A DNA stretch of 64,000 bases, from the NCBI RefSeq assembly GCF_022346005.1, contig NZ_JAKRMY010000011.1, forward strand, positions 45,129 to 109,128. Direction: 5' to 3'. Every line of letters begins with the position of its first letter. Positions within the stretch are counted from its first letter, which is position 1. Under the pieces are notes generated by a model. The model was given only the letters and a program-made list of their open reading frames with translations, was not told where the DNA came from and did no database searches. This stretch comes from Corynebacterium sp. ACRPS. GTDB lineage: Bacteria > Actinomycetota > Actinomycetes > Mycobacteriales > Mycobacteriaceae. Positions 45,462 to 54,903 of the stretch are shown here, one piece after another. The translations under genes were made by a program, and so were the position numbers.

Positions 45462-46550
45462 TTAGCTTCCCTTAATAAAATCTTCCAGCTCATTGCGCGC
45501 GACATCGTCGCCCTTCTGCACTGGAGGGGACTTCATCAGGTAGGAGGAAGCGGAAAGTACCGGTCCGGCAACCTTGCGGTCCAAGGCGATCTTGGCGGCA
45601 CGGACGGCATCGATAATGATGCCGGCGGAGTTAGGGGAGTCCCAGACCTCGAGCTTGTACTCCAGGTTCAGCGGGACCTCGCCGAATGCGGAACCCTCCA
45701 AGCGGACATAGGCCCACTTGCGGTCATCCAGCCACTCCACGTAGTCCGAGGGACCGATGTGGACGTTGCGGTCTGCGCGCTTGCCAGCAATAGGGGAATT
45801 GTGCACGTTGGAGGTCACGGACTGGGTCTTGGAAATCTTCTTAGACTCCAGGCGCTCGCGCTCCAGCATGTTCTTGAAGTCCATGTTGCCGCCCACGTTG
45901 AGCTGCATCGTGCGGTCCAAGCGCACGCCGCGGTCTTCAAAAAGCTTCGCCATAACGCGGTGGGTAATGGTGGCACCAACCTGGGACTTGATGTCATCGC
46001 CCACGATGGGCAGGCCGGCGTCTTCAAACTTCTTGGCCCACTCTGGGTCGGAAGCAATGAAGACCGGCAGGGCGTTTACGAATGCGCAACCAGCGTCGAT
46101 AGCGGCCTGGGCGTAGAACTTATCCGCCTCTTCGGAACCAACCGGCAGGTAAGAAACAACAACCTCGGCACCGGCCTCGCGGAGGGCAGCTGCGACATCG
46201 GCAGGAGCTTCATCCGATTCCGTGATGGATTCCTGGTAGTAACGGCCCAGGCCATCCATGGTGGGGCCGCGCTGAACGGTGACCCCGAGGTCTGGGACGT
46301 CTGCGATGGTGATGGTGCAGTTGCGGGAGCTGCGGGTAGCCTCCGCAAGATCCTTGCCCACCTTGTCTCCATCGACGTCGAAGGCCGCGACGAACTCAAT
46401 ATCGCCGACGTGGTAAGGCCCGAACTGGGTGTGCATCAGGCCAGGAATATTTTCCTCTGCTGCGGCGTTGCGATAAAACTCCACGCCCTGAATAAGGGAT
46501 GTGGCGCAGTTGCCGACGCCGACGATGGCGACCTTTACTTTGTCAGACAC
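45462..46550 (-). CDS. ino1: inositol-3-phosphate synthase
   Basis: A 362-residue NAD-dependent enzyme that converts glucose 6-phosphate to inositol 3-phosphate, feeding phosphatidylinositol, PIM lipoglycans and mycothiol. Actinobacterial type: [22 protein letters not shown] (NAD loop), [24 protein letters not shown], and in the second half [20 protein letters not shown] with the catalytic lysine, then [13 protein letters not shown] and KTQSVTSN (all shown in part). GTG start with AAGGAG about six bases upstream. Position next to DUF5318 and a class A PBP repeats the M. tuberculosis order Rv0046c-Rv0050. Confidence 0.97.
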   Translation of the reverse strand: MSDKVKVAIVGVGNCATSLIQGVEFYRNAAAEENIPGLMHTQFGPYHVGDIEFVAAFDVDGDKVGKDLAEATRSSRNCTITIADVPDLGVTVQRGPTMDGLGRYYQESITESDEAPADVAAALREAGAEVVVSYLPVGSEEADKFYAQAAIDAGCAFVNALPVFIASDPEWAKKFEDAGLPIVGDDIKSQVGATITHRVMAKLFEDRGVRLDRTMQLNVGGNMDFKNMLERERLESKKISKTQSVTSNVHNSPIAGKRADRNVHIGPSDYVEWLDDRKWAYVRLEGSAFGEVPLNLEYKLEVWDSPNSAGIIIDAVRAAKIALDRKVAGPVLSASSYLMKSPPVQKGDDVARNELEDFIKGS

Positions 46551-46666
46551 ACTATGCTCCTTTATAAATTCGTTGCTGTGTGGTGCCTGCGCAACGTTAG
46601 GCCAGAAATTATGCCTGGTGGTAGCACGACGGCATATGGATCGATCAAGAAGAGGAAATTAAGATA

Positions 46667-47041
46667 ATGCGGGTGAATTCCGTTGCCTTTAAGCACGAGC
46701 TTTCTCACGAATGGGAGCGCACCCAACACGTCCGCGAATACCGCGCCGGGCACTTGGGGCGCGATGAGGTGTGTGACGCGGACTTCCTCCTCCGGGCCGC
46801 CGCCGAGCACCACGGCCGCACCATGGATAAGCCCTGCCCGGTCTGTGGGGAGGACCTGCGCCTGACCCGGTGGGTATACGGCGAGAGCCTAGGCCGGCGC
46901 GCCGGGAGCGCCCGTAGCGAGCAAGAAATAGCGGAATTTGTTGGTGAAGGCCTGGAATTTACCGTGCATGAGGTGGAGGTCTGTCGACACTGCCGGTGGA
47001 ATCATTTGTTGCGTTCTGCAACGGCTTTTAACGCGTGTTAG
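46667..47041 (+). CDS. DUF5318 family protein
   Basis: A 124-residue soluble protein of the DUF5318 family found between ino1 and the ponA-type gene in Corynebacteriales. It has two Cys pairs, CPVCGED near residue 57 and CRHCRWNH near 106, that could form a zinc ribbon. Function unknown, though conserved linkage to the cell-wall synthase suggests a role in growth. The ATG has AGAGGAAA about ten bases upstream. Confidence 0.85.
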   Translation: MRVNSVAFKHELSHEWERTQHVREYRAGHLGRDEVCDADFLLRAAAEHHGRTMDKPCPVCGEDLRLTRWVYGESLGRRAGSARSEQEIAEFVGEGLEFTVHEVEVCRHCRWNHLLRSATAFNAC

Positions 47042-47116
47042 TTTTCGACGCACCGCCTTAGGCAGTAAGCTGCAATTATTTAGATTGTTACCAGGGATGA
47101 ATGAGGACACGAATCA

Positions 47117-49375
47117 GTGACCGAGAAGGAATCTACTGGCGAGTCCACTAAGGTGGACCGCCGTAAAGAAGGCGAAGAACCCAAAAAGCGCCGCATCTGG
47201 CCGTGGGTCGTTGCGGCTCTCCTAGTGGTTTTTGTGGCACTGCCTGCAGGCCTTTTTGCGTATGCCTATTCGCAATACACCGTTCCGGAGCCCAAAGAGC
47301 TGGCCAATAACCAGGTCTCTACCATCTATGCCTCCGATAACGACACCCAGTTGGCGCGTTTGGTTCCGCCGGAAGGCAACCGCACGCATGTGACCTTGGA
47401 TGAGGTACCCGTCTTTGTCCAAGACTCCGTGCTCGCCGCCGAGGACCGCGACTTCTGGGAAAACTCCGGCTTTTCCTTTACCGGTTTGGGCCGCGCGGTA
47501 CTGGGTAAGGTCACCGGCAATGACACCGCCGGTGGTGGTTCCACGATTACCCAGCAGTACGTGAAAAACACCCTGGTGGGCAACGAATATTCCTACGTGC
47601 GCAAGGCGCGCGAGCTCATCTACTCCATTAAGATGACCAATGAGTGGGAAAAAGAAGACATCCTTAACGCCTACCTGAACACGGTCTACTTCGGCCGCAA
47701 TGCCTACGGCATCCAGGCTGCATCCAACGCCTACTTTGATAAGGACGCCAAGGACCTCACCCCTGAGGAAGGCGCCATGCTCGCCGGTCTTATCCAGTCG
47801 CCTTCTGGCCTGGACCCGCGCGTGAACCAGGAAGGTTCCGAAAACCGGTGGAACTACGTTCTTGACGGCCTCGTGGACATGGGCGATCTCAGCAAGGAAG
47901 AGCGCGATGGAATGGTCTTCCCGGAGACCCGCGACCCCTCTGAGTATTCGGCATATACGGAAGCCCCTGGTGCTAATGGCCACATTAAGGACCAGGTCAT
48001 CCGCGAACTTGAAGAGGTGGGAATTACGGAAAACCAGGTCTCCACCGGCGGCCTGCGCATTACCACCACCATCGATATGAACGTGCAAAACAATACGGTG
48101 CAGGCAGTCGATGACCAGCTGGCGCCGCTGCAAGAAGACGCCCGCGCCGCTTCCGTGACCATCGACCCGAAGACGGGTGCGGTGCGCGGTTACTTTGGCG
48201 GGCATGATTCCAACGGTTGGGACTACGCCAATTCGCCGCTACAGACCGGCTCGACCTTCAAGATCATGGCGCTTGCCGCTGCACTGCAGCAGGGCATTAG
48301 CTTGGATACCAACTACTCCTCGGCGCCGTACCAGCTGCCGGGCTCCGATCTGGTCACCAACGTGGGCGGCGGCTGTGGCGTATGCGACCTACGCGAGGCG
48401 ACCAAGCAGTCCCTGAACACGTCTTACTTGCGCCTGCAGAGCGATTTGAAGAACGGTACCCAGGACACCGCGGATATGGCCCACGCTTTGGGCGTTGCCC
48501 GCTCGCTGCCGGGTATCGAAGAGACGCTGACCGAAAACGGCAAGCAGCCTTTCGAAGGCGTGGTCTTGGGCCAGTACCAGTCCCGTCCGCTGGACATGGC
48601 AACCGCGATGTCTACCCTTGCGAACCAGGGCGTCTGGCACAACCCGCACTTTGTGCAGCGCGTAGAAAATGCCGCCGGTGAAGTTCTGTATGAACACCCA
48701 GACGATGAGGGCGAGCGCCGCGTTTCTGCCAATGTGGCCAATAACGTCCTTGAGGCCATGGGGCCGGTGGCGGCATGGTCCAACGGCTCGCTGGCGGGCG
48801 GACGTGCTTCGGCATCTAAGACCGGTACGACCCAGCTGGGTGATTCGGGAACTAATAAGGATGCGTGGATGGTCGGCGCTACCCCGCAGCTTGCCTCCGC
48901 CGTGTGGGTCGGTACGGCCGATAACACCTCTGCCATTTTCGACCAGTATGGCGGCATCATGTACGGTGCGGGCGCACCGACGAAGATCTGGAAGTCCGTG
49001 TTGGATAACTCCTTGGCGGACCAGGAATTCCAGCAATTCCCCTCTGCTTATCCCGTACGCTTCGGCACGGTTTCTGCCGGCGGTGGCGCTCCGGCCTACA
49101 ACTCAGGTGGTAGCGCCGGCGGGCAAAGCACCCAGAACTACACTGGTCCAGCGCAAAATGGCGCCCCTGAAGAAGAGACCAGCCCAGCACCTGCGGAAAG
49201 CCCGGAAGCGGGTCGCGATGCCCCATCACAGCAGCCGGAGACCCAGGGAGGCAATAATGGAAACGGCGGCAACCGGGGCAACGGCGGCGGCAATAATGAG
49301 CCGGCCCCACCCGAAGCTCCGTCTTTAGATGACATCCTTGACCGCGAAGGCGGCCTGGCTGACCTCTTAGGCTAA
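47117..49375 (+). CDS. class A penicillin-binding protein (bifunctional peptidoglycan synthase)
   Basis: A 752-residue membrane protein that polymerises and cross-links peptidoglycan. One N-terminal helix (about 30-52) follows a charged cytosolic tail. The GT51 domain has AAEDRDFWENSGF with the catalytic Glu and GGSTITQQYVKN. The transpeptidase domain has the Ser in GSTFKIM (about residue 379), SLN, and KTGTT (about 568). The last 110 residues are an Asn/Gly/Pro-rich extracellular tail, as in mycobacterial PonA1. GTG start. Upstream order and DUF5318 neighbour support orthology to PonA1-type proteins. Confidence 0.95.
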   Translation: MTEKESTGESTKVDRRKEGEEPKKRRIWPWVVAALLVVFVALPAGLFAYAYSQYTVPEPKELANNQVSTIYASDNDTQLARLVPPEGNRTHVTLDEVPVFVQDSVLAAEDRDFWENSGFSFTGLGRAVLGKVTGNDTAGGGSTITQQYVKNTLVGNEYSYVRKARELIYSIKMTNEWEKEDILNAYLNTVYFGRNAYGIQAASNAYFDKDAKDLTPEEGAMLAGLIQSPSGLDPRVNQEGSENRWNYVLDGLVDMGDLSKEERDGMVFPETRDPSEYSAYTEAPGANGHIKDQVIRELEEVGITENQVSTGGLRITTTIDMNVQNNTVQAVDDQLAPLQEDARAASVTIDPKTGAVRGYFGGHDSNGWDYANSPLQTGSTFKIMALAAALQQGISLDTNYSSAPYQLPGSDLVTNVGGGCGVCDLREATKQSLNTSYLRLQSDLKNGTQDTADMAHALGVARSLPGIEETLTENGKQPFEGVVLGQYQSRPLDMATAMSTLANQGVWHNPHFVQRVENAAGEVLYEHPDDEGERRVSANVANNVLEAMGPVAAWSNGSLAGGRASASKTGTTQLGDSGTNKDAWMVGATPQLASAVWVGTADNTSAIFDQYGGIMYGAGAPTKIWKSVLDNSLADQEFQQFPSAYPVRFGTVSAGGGAPAYNSGGSAGGQSTQNYTGPAQNGAPEEETSPAPAESPEAGRDAPSQQPETQGGNNGNGGNRGNGGGNNEPAPPEAPSLDDILDREGGLADLLG

Positions 49376-49391
49376 GCAAGGAGCGGTACGC

Positions 49392-50783
49392 GTGAGCCAA
49401 GATCAGCGCTTGTCTGCTGCAGACGAACCTATGGCGCGGGGCGTCATCGAGTTCCTGGGCGGGCCGAGGGGACGCTTTGCCCGGGGCAGCCGCACGCAGT
49501 GGTGGACCCCGTTGCGCGCGCTCATCGCGGTAGCATGGGTTTTCTTAGCCGGCGGGTTCTTATCCAAGGCAAATTGCGCTACTGGTACTCCCGGCGAAGA
49601 CGGCACCATCAAGCTTGATTGGTCCGCCAACCGCCAGTACACCTCTTTTTGCTATAACGACATCGTCCCGCTGTATGAAGGCCGCGGTTTAGATCAACCG
49701 GGCTTTCCCTACGCCTATTCCTGGCAGGAAGATGGCCTGACCCGCTACATGGAATACCCGGTATTGGCGGGCATGTTCCAGGGCCTGATGGGCTGGATTG
49801 CGCGCCATACCTATGGGCTCGTGGAGTGGGCCGGGGTGCCCGCCGCTGGTTGGTACTTTGGGCTAACCGCCATGGTCATGGCCTGCATCTGGGTCGGCGT
49901 CATCTACATGGTCTACCTTTTGGTGGGAAATCGCACGTGGGACACCATCCTGGTGGCCGCCAGCCCGTTGATTATCATCCATGCCTTTAGCAATTGGGAT
50001 ATACCTGCCATCGCCTTTGCCGTCGGCGCGCTGCTGGCCATTAGCCGCCACCGCCCCTGGCTCGCCGGCATCCTCATCGGCCTTGGAACCGCATTCAAAT
50101 TATGGCCGGTATTCCTGCTTGGTGCGTTTTTCGTCCTTGCCTGGCGCAATCGCCGCTGGGACGCTTTTGCCAAGGTCGCCGTCGCTACGGCCGCCGCGTG
50201 GCTCGTGGTCAACCTTCCCGTCGCCTTGAAATACCCGGCGGCTTGGGCGGAATTTTTCCGCTTGAACCAGGAGCGCGGCGCGGAATGGACCACCCTGTAT
50301 GCACTGATTAGCCGGAATTCGGGCATTTCTTTCAGCCAGGACTTTTTGAATACCTTCTCCCTCGTGGCATTCATCCTCTTGTGCGTCTGTATTGCCTTGG
50401 CCGGCTGGCGCAGCCCGCTTACCCCGCGGGTGGCGGAGTTGGTATTCCTCATCGTTGCGGCTTTCCTGCTGGTCAATAAGGTATGGTCCCCGCAGTATTC
50501 GCTCTGGCTGCTGGTCCCAGCGGCCTTGGCCGTGCCGCGTTGGCGGTTGGTTTTGGGCTGGGCGCTTGCCGATGCCCTCGTATGGCCCCTACTTATGTGG
50601 CACATGCTCGGCATTGATAATAAGGGCATTCCCCACGAGCTTTTGGACGTGGCGATCCTCGTGCGCGATGGATTCATTATCGCCATGGCGGTGATTGTTC
50701 TGCGGCAAATGTGGAATAACACGGAAGATAAAGTGCGTGCTGCGCATACGGGCCGCGACCCAGTGGCGGGAGTATTTCAATGA
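49392..50783 (+). CDS. GT87-family polyprenyl-linked glycosyltransferase-like membrane protein
   Basis: A 463-residue protein with about ten transmembrane helices, of the DUF2029/GT87 group that includes alpha-mannosyltransferases of lipoglycan synthesis using polyprenyl-phosphate-mannose. Seen: GRGLDQPGFPYAYSWQEDGLTRYMEYPVLAGM (a first extracytoplasmic loop typical of the family, shown in part), PLIIIHAFSNWDIPAIA, and GLGTAFKLWPVF. Equivalent in position to Rv0051 of M. tuberculosis. GTG start with AAGGAG. It ends in a 4-base overlap with the next small gene. Confidence 0.85.
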   Translation: MSQDQRLSAADEPMARGVIEFLGGPRGRFARGSRTQWWTPLRALIAVAWVFLAGGFLSKANCATGTPGEDGTIKLDWSANRQYTSFCYNDIVPLYEGRGLDQPGFPYAYSWQEDGLTRYMEYPVLAGMFQGLMGWIARHTYGLVEWAGVPAAGWYFGLTAMVMACIWVGVIYMVYLLVGNRTWDTILVAASPLIIIHAFSNWDIPAIAFAVGALLAISRHRPWLAGILIGLGTAFKLWPVFLLGAFFVLAWRNRRWDAFAKVAVATAAAWLVVNLPVALKYPAAWAEFFRLNQERGAEWTTLYALISRNSGISFSQDFLNTFSLVAFILLCVCIALAGWRSPLTPRVAELVFLIVAAFLLVNKVWSPQYSLWLLVPAALAVPRWRLVLGWALADALVWPLLMWHMLGIDNKGIPHELLDVAILVRDGFIIAMAVIVLRQMWNNTEDKVRAAHTGRDPVAGVFQ

Positions 50784-50968
50784 TTGTGACATTAATCGGC
50801 ATGGTGTCGATCTTGTTGGGCTTTATCTGCGTCATGGCGGCGTTTTGGCTGTTTCATAACAGGGAAGATAAGCGCGGGCCCATCATCTTGGGCGTCCTTG
50901 CCATTGTTTTTCTGACCATCATCCCTGCGACGTGTGCTATCTTTTTTGCCGCCACCACGACGGGATAG
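50780..50968 (+). CDS. small two-helix membrane protein
   Basis: A 62-residue protein consisting of two hydrophobic helices separated by FHNREDKRGP. Its ATG overlaps the upstream stop (ATGA), so it is translated together with the GT87 protein and may be its partner. No family recognised. Confidence 0.7.
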   Translation: MIVTLIGMVSILLGFICVMAAFWLFHNREDKRGPIILGVLAIVFLTIIPATCAIFFAATTTG

Positions 50969-51031
50969 ATTTCTTTTCGCCGGTCATATGCGGTACTGTG
51001 GTGGGGTTGCTTGACGCAACGTACCCTCCTG

Positions 51032-51080
51032 CTGCATCCGCAAAGGTGATGCAGCCGAAAACGACTAGACCATAGGAGGT
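51032..51080 (+). promoter_or_regulatory. rpsF leader hairpin and Shine-Dalgarno
   Basis: CTGCATC and GATGCAG form a 7-bp stem at 51032-51054, followed by CCG, in the untranslated leader of rpsF; GGAGGT at 51075-51080 is a full Shine-Dalgarno. The placement recalls the S6:S18-binding autoregulatory leader known upstream of rpsF in many bacteria, but I cannot verify the fold. Confidence 0.4.
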
Positions 51081-51090
51081 GATGAGGTCC

Positions 51091-51381
51091 GTGCGTCACT
51101 ACGAAGTCATGATCATTCTGGATCCTAATCAGGATGAGCGCACCGTAACCCCGTCCCTAGATAAGTACCTCGACATCGTCCGCAAGGACGGCGGCAAGGT
51201 TGAGAACCTCGATGTATGGGGCAAGCGTCGCCTTGCATACCCCATCGAGAAGAAGGAAGAGGGCATTTACGCCGTCGTTAACCTGGAGTGCGAGCACCCT
51301 TCGGTTTCCGAGCTCGACCGCCGCCTGAACCTGAACGACACCATCCTGCGTACCAAGGTTCTGCGCACCGACAGCAAGTAG
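51091..51381 (+). CDS. rpsF: 30S ribosomal protein S6
   Basis: A 96-residue S6 with the family start [19 protein letters not shown] (shown in part) and [21 protein letters not shown] in the centre. The GTG at 51091 is chosen: GGAGGT lies ten bases upstream, whereas the ATG at 51082 is one base from it and adds residues not found in S6. First gene of the rpsF-ssb-rplI operon. Confidence 0.97.
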   Translation: MRHYEVMIILDPNQDERTVTPSLDKYLDIVRKDGGKVENLDVWGKRRLAYPIEKKEEGIYAVVNLECEHPSVSELDRRLNLNDTILRTKVLRTDSK

Positions 51382-51430
51382 CGGATACTGGGATCAGGCA
51401 CAATCCACGTAACCGATAAGGAGTAAAGAC

Positions 51431-51988
51431 ATGGCACAGGGAGATACCAATATTACGGTGGTGGGCAACATGGTTGCTGACCCCGAGCTTCGCTTCACCC
51501 CAGCGGGTGCGGCGGTAGCTAACTTCCGCGTCGCCTCCACGCCTCGTCGCTATAATTCGCAGACGAACCAGTGGGAAGACGGCGAAGCTATGTTCCTGAC
51601 CTGCAACGTATGGCGCCAGGCGGCGGAGAACGTCGCCGAGACCCTGAGCAAGGGCATGCGCATCATCGTTACCGGCCGCTTGAAGCAGCGTTCCTTCCAG
51701 ACCCGCGAGGGTGAAAACCGCACTGTATTTGAGATCGACGTCGATGAGGTCGGTCCGTCGCTCCGCTACGCCACCGCACAGGTAAACCGCAATCCCCGTG
51801 AGGGCGGCGGCAACTATGGTGGCGGCCAGCAGCAGCGCTCGAATAACAATAATCAGGGCGGCTTTGGAGGACAGCAACAGCAACAGCAGCAGTCGCAGCA
51901 GCAGAACCAGGCTCCTGCAGAGGATCCGTGGAACTCCGCACCGCCCGCTGGCGGCTTCGGAGGCGCTGATTCTGAACCCCCGTTCTAA
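51431..51988 (+). CDS. ssb: single-stranded DNA-binding protein
   Basis: A 185-residue SSB. The N-terminal OB fold (about 1-115) starts [20 protein letters not shown] and includes [18 protein letters not shown] and [15 protein letters not shown] flexible Gly/Gln/Asn-rich linker with a run of seven Gln precedes the acidic tip ADSEPPF, the protein-recruiting tail (normally DDDxPF; here Asp-Ser-Glu-Pro-Pro-Phe). Protects single-stranded DNA and recruits repair proteins. AAGGAG before the ATG. Linked to rpsF and rplI as usual; rpsR is not between them. Confidence 0.97.
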   Translation: MAQGDTNITVVGNMVADPELRFTPAGAAVANFRVASTPRRYNSQTNQWEDGEAMFLTCNVWRQAAENVAETLSKGMRIIVTGRLKQRSFQTREGENRTVFEIDVDEVGPSLRYATAQVNRNPREGGGNYGGGQQQRSNNNNQGGFGGQQQQQQQSQQQNQAPAEDPWNSAPPAGGFGGADSEPPF

Positions 51989-52036
51989 GTCTGTCACCCG
52001 CAACTATTCAACTAACTCAATTGAAAGGCAGGGATC

Positions 52037-52489
52037 ATGAAGCTGATCCTCACCGCTGCCGTTGAGAACCTCGGCGCCGCTGGCGAAATTGTTGAGGTTA
52101 AGGACGGCTACGGACGTAATTACCTGCTTCCCCGCGGCTTGGCTATCGTGGCTTCCCGCGGCGCTGAGAAGCAGATTGAGGGCATCAAGCGCGCCCAGGA
52201 AGCTCGCGAAATTCGCGACCTGGACCACGCACGCGAGGTCCGCAACCAGCTTGAGCAGCTGACGAACGTTGAGGTCAAGGTTAAGACCTCCACTTCCGGC
52301 AAGCTCTTCGGTTCCGTTACCGCAGAAGACATTGTCAAGGCCGTCTCCAAGGCCGGTGGCCCTAACTTGGATAAGCGTATCGTTGATATGCCCAAGGGCC
52401 TGGTCAAGAAGACCGGCAACTACCAGGTCGAGCTGAAGCTGCACGCTGACGTGCTCGGCAAGGTGAACTTCTCGGTCGTCGCTGCCTAA
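52037..52489 (+). CDS. rplI: 50S ribosomal protein L9
   Basis: A 150-residue L9: two-domain protein with N-terminal [36 protein letters not shown] signature (quoted only in part: [14 protein letters not shown]), a long connecting helix, and a C-terminal domain with [16 protein letters not shown]. Last gene of the operon; an excellent terminator follows 46 bases later. Confidence 0.97.
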   Translation: MKLILTAAVENLGAAGEIVEVKDGYGRNYLLPRGLAIVASRGAEKQIEGIKRAQEAREIRDLDHAREVRNQLEQLTNVEVKVKTSTSGKLFGSVTAEDIVKAVSKAGGPNLDKRIVDMPKGLVKKTGNYQVELKLHADVLGKVNFSVVAA

Positions 52490-52535
52490 GCAGCGCTCGA
52501 CGGTCCACAGACCCAAAGACAACAGCACGGCTTAA

Positions 52536-52582
52536 GGCCCCAAGAATTCTCTATGTGAGGTGGAGAATTCCTGGGGCCTTTT
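52536..52582 (+). terminator. terminator of the rpsF-ssb-rplI operon
   Basis: GGCCCCA-A-GAATTCT pairs with AGAATTC-C-TGGGGCC (14 bp with one A-C mismatch) around a 13-base loop, followed by TTTT. Confidence 0.93.
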
Positions 52583-52598
52583 GCCTACCCAATTGGCC

Positions 52599-52607
52599 TG
52601 TGGATAA
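52599..52607 (+). promoter_or_regulatory. DnaA box
   Basis: TGTGGATAA, a perfect DnaA box (complement of TTATCCACA), in the rplI-dnaB gap. Confidence 0.75.
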
Positions 52608-52618
52608 CTGTGAAAATC

Positions 52619-52627
52619 TGTGGATGA
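52619..52627 (+). promoter_or_regulatory. DnaA box, one mismatch
   Basis: TGTGGATGA, one change from the consensus, eleven bases after the first box and in the same orientation. Confidence 0.55.
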
Positions 52628-52779
52628 ATGTGGAATTCAGGGTTCGGGGACACCACGATTTTGTCACGACTTTACCGCTGGTCACGGCCTATTTTCCGCT
52701 ACGCTGTGGGAATTTTCACACTAGCAAATAACAGCTCTGACCAGCGGTTATTATCGCTGCAGGTCAGGGCGGTGTTGAG

Positions 52780-52788
52780 TTATCCACA
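52780..52788 (-). promoter_or_regulatory. DnaA box
   Basis: TTATCCACA on the plus strand, perfect match in inverted orientation relative to the others. Confidence 0.75.
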
Positions 52789-52847
52789 CCCGTGACCTCG
52801 GTAAATGAAATGCAAGGATCGGCCTACCAGGTAATTCCACAAGACCC

Positions 52848-52856
52848 TGTGGATAA
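52848..52856 (+). promoter_or_regulatory. DnaA box
   Basis: TGTGGATAA, perfect match, about 95 bases before the dnaB start and thus in its promoter region. The stretch 52628-52779 between boxes holds no other recognised element. Confidence 0.75.
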
Positions 52857-52951
52857 CTGTGGGAGTTATACCCAGGCGGGTAGTGTCCGGGCGCTCGTCT
52901 ACACTTGGACAGCGTTACACAAGGTCGCTTCACGGACACCAAGGGGGACAC

Positions 52952-54385
52952 ATGACCAACGCGAGCTTTGATGATGAACAGCTTCCACCGGAACCGCCTG
53001 CGCCGGATAACGCCGTCGCGCGCCGGCCGCGGTATCAACAGGACCAACCGCAGCGCTACGAGGAGTATCGTCAGCCGCCATCGGACCGGGAAGCCGAGCA
53101 GGGCGTATTGGGTGCAATGCTGCTTAGCCCCAATACGGTCATGGAGGTTATTGAAGAGCTCGAACCCGATGACTTTTATTATCCGGCCCACGCGCTAATT
53201 TATGGCGCGATGCTGGACCTTTATGCAGCGGGCCAAGACATTGACCCGCTTATCCTTTCCTCGCGGTTGGATAGGTTCAATAACCTTGAGCGCGTTGGCG
53301 GCGCACCCTATTTGCACACGCTTTTGGCTACGGTTCCTACCGCTGCCAACGCCCGCTATTACGCGGAAATCGTGGCGGAAAAGGCCGTCTTGCGCCGGCT
53401 AGTGGATGCCGGTACGCGCGTGGTCCAATTGGGCTTTTCGGGCACGGAGGATGCTGAGATCGAATCGGTGATCGACCGGGCCCAGCAGGAAGTTTTTGCC
53501 ATCGCCCAGCGCAAAACCGCTGAGGACTACCGCGTGCTGGGGGATCTGATTGACCCGACCATTGATGAGTTGGCGGCGCTGCAGCAGGCCGGCGGCGTTG
53601 AATTGGGTGTGCCCACAGGGTTTATTGACTTGGATAAGCTCACCAACGGTTTGCACGCAGGCCAGATGATCATCGTGGCCGCGCGACCCGGTGTGGGTAA
53701 GTCCACGCTGGCGATGGACTTCATTCGCTCGTGCTCGCTGCAGCACGGCAAGTCCTCCGTCATCTTCTCCTTGGAAATGTCCGCCTCAGAGATCGTTATG
53801 CGCCTGCTCTCCGCGGAATCCGAGGTCAAGCTTACCGATATGCGCAGTGGCGGGGTGTCCACAGAGGATTGGGCGAAGATCGATGACACGCTTAACCGCG
53901 TTCAAGATGCGCCGCTGTTTATCGATGATTCCCCGAACCTGACGATGATGGAGATCCGCTCCAAGGCCCGCAGGCTCAAGCAGCAGCATGGCCTCGACCT
54001 TATCGTTTTGGACTATCTGCAGCTGATGTCCTCGGGCAAAAAGGTAGAGTCACGCCAGCAAGAGGTCTCGGAATTCTCGCGCCAGCTTAAGCTATTGGCC
54101 AAGGAGCTTGAGGTGCCGGTGATTGCCATTTCGCAGCTGAACCGTGGACCTGAAGCCCGAAACGACAAGAAGCCACAATTGGCTGACCTGCGTGAGTCCG
54201 GTTCCTTGGAGCAGGACGCCGATATGGTGATGCTGCTTTACCGCCCAGACTCGCAGGACCGTGATAACGAGCGCGCCGGTGAAGCGGATATTATCTTGGC
54301 CAAGCACCGCGGCGGGCCCATTGACACCGTACAGGTGGCCCACCAGCTGCACTACTCCAAGTTCGTCAACATGGCGCACGGATAA
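52952..54385 (+). CDS. dnaB: replicative DNA helicase
   Basis: A 477-residue hexameric 5'-3' helicase of the replisome. N-terminal domain: PPSDREAEQGVLGAMLLS and FYYPAHALIYGAM. RecA-like C-terminal domain: FIDLDKLTNGLHAGQMIIVAARPGVGKST with Walker A (about residue 245), FSLEMSASEIVMRLL, LIVLDYLQLMSS (Walker B), AISQLNRGPEAR and LRESGSLEQDADMV (each shown in part). ATG at 52952 is used since AAGGGGG lies five bases upstream; the frame is open to 52859 but without support. No intein, unlike mycobacterial DnaB. Confidence 0.97.
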   Translation: MTNASFDDEQLPPEPPAPDNAVARRPRYQQDQPQRYEEYRQPPSDREAEQGVLGAMLLSPNTVMEVIEELEPDDFYYPAHALIYGAMLDLYAAGQDIDPLILSSRLDRFNNLERVGGAPYLHTLLATVPTAANARYYAEIVAEKAVLRRLVDAGTRVVQLGFSGTEDAEIESVIDRAQQEVFAIAQRKTAEDYRVLGDLIDPTIDELAALQQAGGVELGVPTGFIDLDKLTNGLHAGQMIIVAARPGVGKSTLAMDFIRSCSLQHGKSSVIFSLEMSASEIVMRLLSAESEVKLTDMRSGGVSTEDWAKIDDTLNRVQDAPLFIDDSPNLTMMEIRSKARRLKQQHGLDLIVLDYLQLMSSGKKVESRQQEVSEFSRQLKLLAKELEVPVIAISQLNRGPEARNDKKPQLADLRESGSLEQDADMVMLLYRPDSQDRDNERAGEADIILAKHRGGPIDTVQVAHQLHYSKFVNMAHG

Positions 54386-54390
54386 AAGAC

Positions 54391-54903
54391 TTATAGGTCC
54401 ACGACGGCCGCGGGGTCCCCTAACCGGGGACCCAGAATTACCAGCACGATAAAGACCGCCGCAGCGGCCAGAGAGAGCCACCGCCAAACCGGGAAGAAGC
54501 GTTGGCCGCACCAGTAGGCGATCGCTGCACCGATGAGCGCGCCGAGGGTATTAAAGAGGAGATCGTCGACATCCGTGCGGCCCAGCGCGAAGGCATATTG
54601 GGCCGTCTCTAGCGTTAAGCTCAGCGCGAACCCCCAGGCCGTGGATACTTTTACGGAACGGCAAAGGGTAAATACTAGGAGCCCGAAGGGGATGAAGAAG
54701 GCGGTATTACCGGCGTATTCAAAAAGCGGGGCGAACCAACTATTACCGGAGAATTCATCGAGGGGAACTAAATGGAGCTCGCGGACGCGTTGATTTTCGG
54801 GTTTCCATAGGTAACCGATCTGGAAGAAGGCCTTCAGGGTGGTCAGTGCCACCATGACGCTTATCCAGGCGCTTAGGGCTAATTTATCGAGCAAGGGCCT
54901 CAC
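54391..54903 (-). CDS. VanZ family protein
   Basis: A 170-residue membrane protein with four to five helices. The motif GRTDVDDLLFNTLGALIG near residue 125 and the early IPFGLLVFTLC segment are those of VanZ-like proteins, whose founding member gives low-level teicoplanin resistance; most others are uncharacterised. A GTG at 54903 starts it 20 bases inside the upstream MFS gene, so translation should be coupled; later starts are possible. Tail-to-tail with dnaB, six bases apart. Confidence 0.85.
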   Translation of the reverse strand: MRPLLDKLALSAWISVMVALTTLKAFFQIGYLWKPENQRVRELHLVPLDEFSGNSWFAPLFEYAGNTAFFIPFGLLVFTLCRSVKVSTAWGFALSLTLETAQYAFALGRTDVDDLLFNTLGALIGAAIAYWCGQRFFPVWRWLSLAAAAVFIVLVILGPRLGDPAAVVDL

